From: Tetradesmus obliquus
Taxonomy: Eukaryota > Chlorophyta > Chlorophyceae > Sphaeropleales > Scenedesmaceae
Assembly (NCBI GenBank): GCA_030272155.1
Contig: CP126191.1
Coordinates: 7,710,501-7,774,500 of the forward strand
Length of the DNA: 64,000 nt
Direction: 5' to 3'
A model generated the notes under the pieces. It was not told where the DNA came from, did not search any database, and was given only the letters and a program-made list of their open reading frames with translations. The position numbers and the translations under genes were made by a program. Below, in pieces: positions 22,471 to 32,358 of this stretch (positions are counted from its first letter, which is position 1; each line of letters opens with the position of its first letter).

Positions 22471-25400
22471 ACTTTCAGGTATGAGGTCAAGATTGAAGGT
22501 GGTGTTGTGCAGATGTACTCCCATGGTGGATTCACCTTCATCCCAAGTGACCGCTTCTTTGGCACAACAAGCTTCAAGTACCTCGCTGTGGTGAGCACAG
22601 CAGCAACCAACATATTCTTCAGTTTCTTGTTGACGACCACACTACAATGACTCCTTCACATGGCAGGTCAAATGTTTAAACGTATGCATGTGCAAAACCA
22701 ATCAGTAGTCAGCTTGCTGCAACGTCGTGCTGCTGTGTGCTGTTGCCTGCGTGCAGTCAAACTGTGGCTTCTATCAGCTGTCAGAGCCTGGTACTGTCAC
22801 ACTCTCAGTGACAGCCCCGGTGGACTTTCTGGCGCTGATCAACCAGACAGATGACGGCCGGCCTCTCGACCCCAGCTCTGAGGCAGCTCAGCTGTGTGAT
22901 GGCAAACAAATGCTGCCCGGCAGCCAGCAGCCTGACGGTGCTGGATTGTACTGCAAGGTATGGACTTAAAAGCTAGGATTCATGATCTCTTTGCAGCCGG
23001 AACTCGAGCAGCCCTGCAAACTGGGTTATACTGCGGTGTGTTTGAAGCGCTTGTTGTGCGTGCAAGTCACAAGTTCTACAGCATCCCTGTTGTGCGTGCA
23101 TGCACTGCTGTTACTGTGCAGATACCGTGTTTGAACATCACAGATTACGATGTTACTTCGCTGGTGACTGGAGATGCTGAACAGTACAGGGCATTCAACC
23201 TGGCCGCAAATTGCAAGAAGTCTGCTCGCACTCATGTTCTTGTCCCTGCTTGCACTCTGTGTTCCCGCAAACGTTCGCAGATAACAGCAAACGGCACGAC
23301 CGTGCTAGAGTGGGGCAAGCCCGGCTTTGGCCTAACAGGCACTCAGATCTTGAAGCTGGCGTTCAAGTGCAGTGTATAAACAAACATGATAAAAGCTGTT
23401 CTGAACATGCTGGGCAACACGGACCTTGCAAGGAGCAACTACCGCTACTGGCTCGAGCTGTTGACGAGTGCCGTGAGTGCTGGCGCGAATTCGCCCGTGT
23501 GCTGTGTCGGCAGGTGAGCGCAGCCAAGCATAACATCAATTGTTTGCGTTGCTCGTCATCCCAGCTGATCCACTGAAAGCTGTTGCTTGTACGAGGACGC
23601 CATCAGACGGTCTGTGGTGACACTAGTGCCTGGCAGGCTGCATTGCAGCAGACCCCGCCTGTTCTGGCATTGCAGGGCAACTCGCTCACCCTGCATGTCT
23701 GCCTGCTTGCCTGCCTCTCTGCTTGCCTACATCTGTGCATGCAGCGTGCTGCCTACGCTGTTTGACACGCTCTTCATACAGTACTCGTACGCTGTGCGCG
23801 CCTACACGTCAATGACACGCAGCTTGGGCGATGCAGGCAACACCATGACTCTAATGTGAGCCCTGGGGCGCATACCATGACATGACAGGCAGAGTTTGAA
23901 GCAACTGATTCCTTGTTGCATGCATCTAGCCTTTGTGGAGTGCAGTTGCTGCAGTGTTGGGTGCTGAATGCAGTACGGCAATGGTCAGTTGCAAGTTACC
24001 AGCCGGCTGTGGCAGCTGTACTTACTACATGTTTGGTGTTGTTCCACACGAGTGCACAATTGCGAGAGCGATCGGTGCATAGTATGCTTACGACATGCAG
24101 TACACACACCTGCACCGTGCAGGCTGCAAAACTCCTTGCCCAGCTGCCCTGTGTATTGCATGTCATCTCACGCTGTGACAACATGCATCTGCTGCTGCAC
24201 GTGCAGGTACAAGCATACTCAGCTACATCCTGAGGACCTGAACAAAGTTGTTGTTCATTATGGACATGTCTTCCCTTTCCGCTTGGGAGAATTCGGCTGT
24301 ATGAATTTGGGCTACGACATCTACTGCCCTGATCAGATTGTGTTACCAGAGGAGCTCTTGCATGAGGTATGCTGGGATTTACATCCAACTGAAGGGGTGC
24401 AGGTTTTACACAAGCGTGCCACAACCAGTTCAGTTGCTGCGGTGGACAGTGTTCAGGCTCAGGTTTTCTTCAGCCTGCTGTATAACATGCTTGAGGGGCT
24501 GCCATGGCAGCTGCAACTGATTGAGTGCAACCAACAGATGCGACTTGCACACTGCTGAGTGAGTGAGTGAGTGACTACCCAGGCAGCTTTGCAGCTCCTG
24601 GGTAAGTTAAGGCTAAGAGGGTGTGTGTGGCCAGGGGCGGCGCCCCTGGGCTCCACACCCTCTACCCGTCCACTTGCGCCCCAGGGCACAAGCGGGCCGT
24701 ATCGCTTGCGTGCGCTCATCTAAAGCGTGGCTTTTTGCGGTGGTCTGGTTCGCCGGTTGCAAACTGCTTGCTAAAGAGAACACACGCTACTGCTTTGTTT
24801 TATTGGTGCTGCTGCTGCTTTCAGGTGATGCACGTGAAGCAGTTTGTGGAGCAGGCAGGCCGGAGCCTGTCCATGTATGGCCGCATGTATTTGCAGCAGT
24901 ACTGTGACACCGGCGCCTACTCCGCCATGCCTTGGGAAAAGGAGGCATACGCGATTGAGCGTGCTTTCTTCACGCCTATTACATGAAAGGCGAGGTATGG
25001 ACTGACAAGTACTGCTGGCAGGACCCGGGCGCGTGGTTTGAATTGCGGTCAAACTACAGTCGCTGCGTTGAGCATGCGTATATCAGTATGGCAGACGGTG
25101 CGTTCAAGTGCGCGTGTGCAGAACACGTCGTCCCTGGATCCCTGCCTCCACCCATCATCTGTGAGTGGTTGAAGCAGTTCGGCAGGGACTGCTTCAAATG
25201 CCCAGGAGCTGTCTCTGGTCGACGCCTTGCAGCTGCGTCTGCTGGCGATGGCAGCAGCAGCATTTCCAATCAAAATGAAGGCCACGGCATTGGCAGTGAG
25301 ACTGCAAACCTTGCCCTGCAGCAGGGGCAAGAGCAGCAGCAACGGCACAGGCGCCTATCAAGCCTGCTGTTTGTATCCCCCAGCTGCCAGAAGGCAGCAA

Positions 25401-25878
25401 GTGCAGGGACTACTCGCCAGAGCGGCTGTGCGCTGCACAGCCCGGGACGCAGAACAAGGAGCCTCTTTACATGGTGTACACAATGTGGAATGCCTGTAAG
25501 TCACAAGCTCAGCTGTCCAGTTGATAGCAACTCTGCTGAACTCCTAGCCTGAGGCTGTACGGCTGTGCACAACTGCCAAAATGAGCAGGCATGCTCGGTT
25601 GTGTAGCTTGGCATGCCTGCATTCAGGCGGGCAGGAATCTGTGTCCTGGCAAGGCCTAACTCCACATATAAACTGCTCTCTTTCAACTGCTGCGTCACAA
25701 TTCCCACGACCCCGCATCATCTCAGCAGCGCACGCCAGCTCAATGTTGCCAACTGCATTGTATGCACGCCAGGGCCTTGCACATTTCCCGGGGCCCAGCA
25801 CATCATCCAGCCCGCCTCGTTGAATCTCTATTGTCTTCACAACAGCTGGTGCTCTCGCCGGCCCAGCCACAACTCTGT

Positions 25879-27137
25879 TTAACCCTTTACCCGCTGGTGT
25901 ATTCATATGAATACACGGCCTGAAACGGACTTTTGGCTCTGGCAAAGCACACAGCAAGCCTCAGGCAGGCAGCCTGGGTGGGTGTAACCCCTACCCCATG
26001 GGCCCAGGGGCTTGTAGGGCCCAGTCAGGCTGGGTGCATAGATCACCCCATGCTGACTTCAGAGGCCTCCAGCTTTCTGAATACTGCTGTACCGAGTGGT
26101 ATACAGCCTTAAACGGTTGCTAGCGAGGCTCCGTCGCTGATCGGCAGTACTGTACTGATGTCTTGTGGTGTACTTGAGCTTGTAATGCTGCTCAAGAACG
26201 TCAAAGTACTGCCATGTAGCGTATAATGACCTACACATGGCCTGCCACTGCTCGACTGACTTCAACGTGCTTGGCGTGTGTCTAGCTGCTCCAAATGATC
26301 TCTTTAAGTACATCACTTGAGCATCACCGTGCATATAAACAAAGCAGTGAGGATTGGGCGAGCATGTGAGCGACAGCAACAGCTGATGTGGAGGAAAGAA
26401 GAAACAGGGCTCGATCCCCCGTTTTAACGCAAAACAAAGTTTTATGGTGTCTAAGAAATTGTCTTCAGTGTAAGCATTGGTCATAGCTTGCACCGCGGAA
26501 TCCATCGATAGCAGCAGCTACGAGGGGCACTGCTTGATTACCGCGATACCTTTGCAGCTGTAAAAGCACAGATATGTTTATACGTTTGTTATCTATTTGT
26601 TAATCGATTACCATGCATGTTGCAGTGTCTTTGCTGGTCTGTAGACTCCGCGTCCTGTTGGCACACACGACTGATGGCCCGAGCGAGCTTTACAGCACCT
26701 TTAAATAACTTATATTAAGGTTTGATAAAACTCACAAGTTACTGCGCATTCACTGCGGACTACAGGAAAAGTGCTGGCTGAACTACTGTCTGAACACCAA
26801 TGTTTGAGACAGTCATTTGCAGCACGCGGACTTCCACGCCCCCATATCATCGACACGTATCAACACATAAGTTGACTACACGATTTGAGCAGCGGCACCA
26901 GCAGTGCTGCTTGTCACATCCTAACTTCAGTGTCACAGTGTGAACCCTGCTGTTCTGTGGGGTTTAGCCACCAGAAGGAGGCTAAACCCTACCACACCAC
27001 GTCACATGGTCAATTAAGGTATGATGTACAACATCTCCAAGTTTGGTGGCTTTTGGCCTCTGGAGGGCTGAGAAGTTCCAGTTTGAGTGTTTTGGCACCC
27101 TTAAGTTAGTTTCCCTTGGCAGCGGGTAAAGGGTTAA
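25879..27137. mobile_element. piggyBac-type non-autonomous DNA transposon (TTAA target sites)
   Basis: A 1,251-bp element (25883-27133) is bounded by 14-bp perfect terminal inverted repeats (CCCTTTACCCGCTG at 25883-25896 and its complement at 27120-27133). TTAA target duplications flank it on both sides (25879-25882, 27134-27137). TTAA plus a CCC-starting repeat is the signature of the piggyBac superfamily. Next to the left repeat is a perfect 20-bp palindrome (25897-25916) with no counterpart on the right. No piggyBac transposase is visible inside, so it is non-autonomous. It lies within the last intron of the secreted zincin gene, whose splice sites are outside the element. Confidence 0.9.
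26059..26505 (-). CDS. 148-codon ORF inside the piggyBac-type element (doubtful)
   Basis: An ATG-initiated frame encodes 148 residues with a mixed, protein-like composition rich in Tyr, Trp, Leu and Arg (for example SVEQWQAMCRSLYATWQYFD). Its base composition is more AT-rich than the host genes. It lacks the Asp catalytic motifs expected of piggyBac transposases and I recognise no family. It may be a remnant, a captured fragment or chance. Confidence 0.3.
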   Translation of the reverse strand: MDSAVQAMTNAYTEDNFLDTIKLCFALKRGIEPCFFFPPHQLLLSLTCSPNPHCFVYMHGDAQVMYLKRSFGAARHTPSTLKSVEQWQAMCRSLYATWQYFDVLEQHYKLKYTTRHQYSTADQRRSLASNRLRLYTTRYSSIQKAGGL

Positions 27138-27347
27138 CTGCCTGCCTGTCTCACCTGTTGCTGGTTTTGCTTTTCTGCAGTCAAATGCCGCGAGCGCTGG
27201 CAGCAGACTGGCCGCAGCGGCACCTCCACCAGCATGTACGATGCAGTGTGCGGCTGCAACCCCAAAATCAAAGGTGCCCACCCATGGCCATAGCGCAGCA
27301 CTGCAGCACAGTTAACGCATTCCACTCCCCGTCGTGTTATCGAGACG

Positions 27348-27352
27348 TGTAA
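27348..27352 (+). terminator. candidate TGTAA poly(A) signal of the secreted zincin gene
   Basis: TGTAA lies 55 nt after the TAG at 27291-27293. This is motif and position only; it supports the chosen gene end. Confidence 0.4.
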
Positions 27353-27560
27353 CTATGTCCGGCTAGTATTGCCCACGGTGTTGTTGCGCCTGCTTCTGCG
27401 GGTGACAAGGTCACTAGGAAGGGAAATGCATGAGATGGTGACAGCAATTGCTTCAAAGCGTGGTGGGAATGTGGGCGGGCATTTGCGGCATGTCAACTCA
27501 CCCAGGGCATGATCTGACAAAAATGAGATGTATGGTTTCGGCGAGAGAGTGTGTTATGGA

Positions 27561-27876
27561 GTGGTCCAGAAGGATGCATTCAATGCCAATTTGTGATCTT
27601 GAGTGTGCTACATGGTGGGATCTGGGGGTCTACAAGTTGTCACTCTGCTTGCTACTATCACGGGCTGCTGTGCTGTTCTAGATCGCCTCACAGTCATGGC
27701 AGACATGTCCTCTACTTGCACGGTGGGGTCCAGAAGGATGCATTGTGATCGTGGGTGTGCTGATGGTGGGTGCTGGGATTCAACTAAATGTGGGTCTGCT
27801 TGCTACGAGCACTGGTTGCTGTGCTGTTTTAGATTGCCTCACAGTCATGGCACGCATGTCCTCTACTTGCACGGTG
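27561..27876. repeat. two-copy tandem repeat, unit about 150-165 bp
   Basis: Blocks GTCCAGAAGGATGCATT, CTCACAGTCATGGCA and ATGTCCTCTACTTGCACGG each occur twice in the same order. The copies are diverged by substitutions and small indels. It is intergenic. Confidence 0.85.
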
Positions 27877-28466
27877 CATTCTAGCCGCAGTTGCAATTGT
27901 TGCGCTTACTGTGGGCAGCAGCGACGGAAAACGTGCAGGGAGTTGATGGGCACATCATTTGCCCCACCTGAATCCACGAACATGGTGTCACAGCCAGTGC
28001 AGTATGAGCAGGACGTGTGGCACTTTGGCGTACTGTGTGCCAGCCTTTGTATGGAGTGGCCAAAGCATGAACGGCGAAGCTGCAGATACAGCAGCGCTGC
28101 TCGATAGATGGTGCGTGACATACGGCATGCTGGAAGCAGCTGCATGACTGACGTATGGCTACTGCATCCAGCCGCGTCAGCAACGGCATAGCGCTGGCAT
28201 TACTCTTGCTGCAGGTTTGTTTTACCAGGGGCTCTTGCTGCCAGTTTGCTTACCAGGTGTTCTTGTCAGACATGCAGTATACTGGTATTGAGTCAACCTT
28301 ATGTAACATATGCACCCGCTGCATATATCAGGATGCGGCATCCTGGCAGGCAGGAGGAAGCTGCCGGTAGCTGCTCATGGGGCAGCCTGCAAGCAAGTTG
28401 CTCACGGGCGGGCCTGGCGCCGGAGTCCATTTGCAGCTTAGGTTAGGTCTTCCTGTGTCAACGCGT

Positions 28467-28597
28467 ACTGCCAGTAGTAGCATAGGGAAGAGTTCAGACG
28501 ACAGAGCCCTCAGGCCCATACCAGGCCTGTCCTTCTTTGACTTACGCACAGAAGGGCATGGGCTTAGGCAGGCTTGCCTGCTTGTATGCGCAGGATT
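28467..28597 (-). repeat. dispersed short repeat, family 1, copy B
   Basis: This is the reverse-complement counterpart of 4505-4640, sharing GCAGGCAAGCCTGC, CTTCTGTGCGTAAG, GAAGGACAGGCCTG and GGGCCTGAG. It lies in the intergenic region. The divergence suggests an old interspersed family. Confidence 0.7.
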
Positions 28598-29559
28598 TGC
28601 AACCACTGAGGGTGTGACGTCTTCACGCATGTCTTCAACCTGCAGCTGAGTTTTAAAATGACAAATTCAGACAAACTTTGACAAACCTTGAAGCCAGTTG
28701 TGTTACAGATCATACGCATGGCTGTAGTAGCAGACTGTGGCGTAAAGACCGCACCTCAAGCATCCGCAGCAGGCTAAACATCGTCAAGCCAAACTCCCTG
28801 CTCAGGAAACCCGCCTCATGCATACATACTGCTTGCTGCACAGATCATTCCACATGGGTGGCCGTCAGGGCCGCGGCAGACATGATGCATGGTGTGTGAT
28901 GCATGTGTGACGTCAAGCTGCACCGCGCTGCCCTAGATACAGAGCGCAGAAGATCCTGGGGGCCAAGCAGCCACGCCTGGAGCGTGCCTGATGCATGCAG
29001 CCGGCACGCAATGCCACACATGCTCACCAAATGGCCACACCAGCCTGCGAGCCCGGGATCGCTGATGGCGCATACCCTTGCAAGGTGCTGCCCTTCATTG
29101 CTGCTGTGCGGGCGAATGCATGCTCATGCCGCAAATGCCGTGCGACACTGATGCCATCCTCGATGATGATGCGATGCTGCATGTAATGCCTGAAACAACA
29201 TAATAGTGCAACGGCTTGTGCCGACCCCTTCACTGCAGCTGTGCAACAGGTTGCATGCAGTTGCTGATGCGTCAATGAAAAGTGACGTCAACATGCGACT
29301 GAATGCATGTGCATGTGCAGATGTGCTTTGTATGTGCAATGCAAGTTGCAAAACCTCTGCAACCAGTTGGTAGCTGTAGCACCACGTGGTGCACAGAAAA
29401 CACAATGGTGACAGGTACGCATGCAAACTGACGAACACCATCAAAAGGCATACTCTACTGTAGAAGCAGCATTGCACGCCTGCTATCCCTGTCCGGATGC
29501 AAGGTCCCTCACCAATGACGCGAACAAGTGCTGCCAACTAGTCAACTTCTAGTCAAAAA

Positions 29560-29640
29560 TGCAATGCTGAACTGGCCAAAAGCCATGCTGAACTGGTCCA
29601 ATGCAATGCTGAGCTGGTCAAATCTAGTCAAATATGCAAT
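29560..29640. repeat. short tandem repeat, unit about 22 bp
   Basis: About three imperfect units containing ATGCTGAACTGGTC are followed by a weaker fourth. It is intergenic; no function is visible. Confidence 0.65.
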
Positions 29641-30188
29641 GCTGGGCGCAAGTGCCCTCAGCACAGCCCAATGTGCAAATGACAGCAATGCAAAGGCCTG
29701 GAGCCTTTGCAGTTCCTGATGCAACAATGGATGCATGTTGCTGATGTGTGCTTCAAATGCCAATGACAGCGATGCACGTGCTGTTATTGCTGTGCGTATG
29801 AGCACCCAGCATCTGGCATTGTCTTCCTATGATGCTGTGTATGCATCATGCTTGCCGCGAACATGCAGTCTTATGCCCCCACAATGGTCTCTCTAGTCAA
29901 CATGATGCACATACAAAAACAAGAAAGTAGATCGTGCATTGTGGGGCTGGCAAGCTGATGCGGTTTTCACTGCACACACCAGTACTCCCCACAACTGCGT
30001 GGTTTGAGTTTCATAGCTCTCCCTCCACAAGCAACAGCAGTGTTCAGCAGCAGCATTAGAAGTAATGCTCACTCCTGCTGCTGTCTTGCTGCTTATATAT
30101 GCAGCTGCCAGCCCCACCAGCTGAGCAGCAGCAGCTGCCATGCACGGGCAGTTTGCACGCGCAAACCCTCAACCACCGTACCCTTTTC

Positions 30189-31518
30189 TTACTGCCAGGT
30201 GATGCCTACCTCAGCAGAGCTCAGTGCCACAGTGCCCTTTGCACCCATGGCCTTTCCATCAGGGGTGACAGCAGACACAGTAGAGCTGCTGCCAGCCGCA
30301 CCAGCAGCCTCAACAGGCAGCACTGCCCGCGCAATGCCCTCACCATCTGTCACAGCCTGCACTGTGGCCGATCCATTGCCGGTGCTGTCAGCAACCACAA
30401 ACTCCACCACAGCACCACTAACAGGTGCACCCATACGTGTGAGGGATGCGGCCAGCTGCACCGGGCTGCCGGCAGGTGCAGCAGCAGGTGCAGAGACCTC
30501 AAGGAGGTCCACGCCTGGCACTGCAGGTTGGTCTGCAGCAGCAGCAGCGCCGCCTGCCAGGGGTGTGGCCGCGGGTGCTGCCAGGGTGCGCGTGCCTGGC
30601 GTGCACATCCAGAAGTACTCGCTCTGGCGCTTGCAGACGCTGCCGGACTTGCAGGAGAAGCCCTGCAGCAGCAGGCACAGCAGCGGGGGCAAGGAACAGT
30701 CAGCAAAGCTGTGGGCGGTGTGAAGGGGAATGCTGCATGCAGCCGAGACACACGGTGAACCCAGTCTGTGCTGTACTAGATAATAGGCCTGCTGCATTTA
30801 TCGCTATCCAGAGGTGTTAGCAGAAGCATTGCACAGCAGCAGGGATCTGCTGTGCATGGTCAAGCCTGTTAATCAGGCTCAGTGCCACTCACATTCCACT
30901 TGCCATCCCCGCATGATGATGCCGGGCAGTTGCTCTCAATGCCGCCACACTTCTGCCAGTCAGGGATGGTCTTGCCGCCACCTGCGGACACAGCAGCAAC
31001 AGCAGCAACAGCAGCAGGGCACTTCCAGTCAGGGTGTGTGTGTGTTGCTTCACGTTCCACCCACATCAGCGCAGCTATGCTTGTGCATGCGGCGTTGCTT
31101 CTCGTTCCACCCACATCAGCGCAGCTATGCTTGTGCATGCGGCGTTGCATTTAAGGAACCCAGCCAGCAGCCACACTCACCGTTACCGCCGCCGTTGTTG
31201 GGGGGTGGGGTGTTGGGCGGAGGGTTGCTGGGAGGGTTTGGGGCGCCGCCGCCGCCGCCGCCGCTGCCGCCGTGGCATCTGCCCAGCCCTCCGGAGCGCG
31301 CAAACTGCGCCAGGCCTGCGGCAGCACCTGTGAAGCCTGCGTTGTAGTCAAATGCCACCTCGCTGCGCTGGTAGTCCTCACGAATATCGGGATAGTTGTC
31401 GGACTGGTCTGGGCCTCCCACCAGTGCACCCGCCAGCACGATTTGGGCCGGGTGCGGGTTGCGGAAGTTGCTCTCATCGCAGCAGCCGCCCACGCCGACG
31501 CCTGCGGTGGGTTGAGAT

Positions 31519-31580
<62 letters not shown>

Positions 31581-32092
31581 GGTGTATGCTGAGAGGGTGA
31601 GTGGTGTGTGCTGGATCACCAAGGTGTTGGAATGGGTGCCAACTGCAGTAGACGAGTCGGCTCAGACAAGATGCTGCAAATTACTGCTGCTGTTTTCTGC
31701 TGCGCGAGTCCAGAACAACACACACAAAGTGACAGGCTGCTGCTGCAGGTGCTGCTGCTGGTGCTGCTGCTGCTGCTGCTGCTGCTGCCGCTGCTGCTGC
31801 TCACCGCTCTCTCCAGCGCAGCAAGTGCCGCCGTTGAAGGGGTTGCAGGGCTCGGTGTAGCGCGCTGAGCAGGCGGACTGCCTGTGGTGGGGCCGCTTGG
31901 GCTGGTCGGGACCGTAGCCAATCTGCACATAGCGCAATGACACAGGGCGGAGTGACAATCACTAGGTTGCGCAGTGCTCTGGCAATTGCATTAAATGATT
32001 CGCAGGTTCATTCCAGCAATTGACAGCGTATGTAAGTGAGACAACAGCACCATGTGTCCATGTGGGCATGCAGCAGGACGACAACCGCAGAG

Positions 32093-32160
<68 letters not shown>

Positions 32161-32320
32161 GCAGGCGGCGCCTCACCAGGTAGCTCTTGCCGGTGGCTGT
32201 GCCGGTGATGTAGCGCATCTGGCTGCGCGCCCAGCAGATGTGTGCCTGCTTGTTGTTGCCGTACTTGCCCATCAGCGCAGCCATGAACATCATGTTGCCC
32301 GTGTTGCGCAGCGTGCCCCT

Positions 32321-32358
<38 letters not shown>

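Larger units (their letters stand above)
19279..27293 (+). pseudogene. Secreted phytocyanin-like / cadherin-repeat / zincin-like protein gene, frame disrupted (possibly decaying or mis-sequenced)
   Basis: Supported exons: 19279-19369 (signal peptide QAALLALLVA), 19671-19871, 20141-20566, 20852-21050, 21293-21460, 21912-22012, 22479-22590, 22757-22957, about 23122-23370, 24207-24366, 24825-24980, about 24983-25160 and later pieces to TAG 27291-27293. Order: phytocyanin-like beta-sandwich (KVVYLNW, GHSVWLAS, GTYTLACGSTQC; the second copper His appears to be Gln), an SPSP linker, cadherin/VCBS-like repeats (GLLSNDN, FFGTTSFKY), then an HExxH zincin-like segment (HE/VMHVKQF plus EKEAYAIE) and Cys-rich tail exons. 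Problems: a one-base frame slip near 21036, an in-frame TAA at 23377-23379, another slip near 24975, and unresolved exons at 23380-24200 and 25160-25380. Intact neighbours argue against general assembly error, so decay is possible. It could also be two genes. The last intron carries a piggyBac-type insert. Confidence 0.6.
27294..30188. other. convergent intergenic region, repeat-rich
   Basis: The secreted zincin gene (+) and the GH9 gene (-) converge here. The stretch holds a two-copy tandem repeat (27561-27876), copy B of dispersed family 1 (28467-28597) and a short MLNW-type tandem repeat (29560-29640). No frame has recognisable domains or good exon structure. Confidence 0.5.

Noticed and set aside
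23370-23520. A new gene starting at the ATG at 23386
   Set aside because: The ATG follows the in-frame TAA by only a few bases and there is no room for a promoter. It is more likely the continuation of the disrupted secreted gene or a mis-modelled exon.
28155-28630. Possible small genes on either strand near dispersed repeat copy B
   Set aside because: The frames overlap the repeat, lack conserved motifs and have no plausible exon structure.
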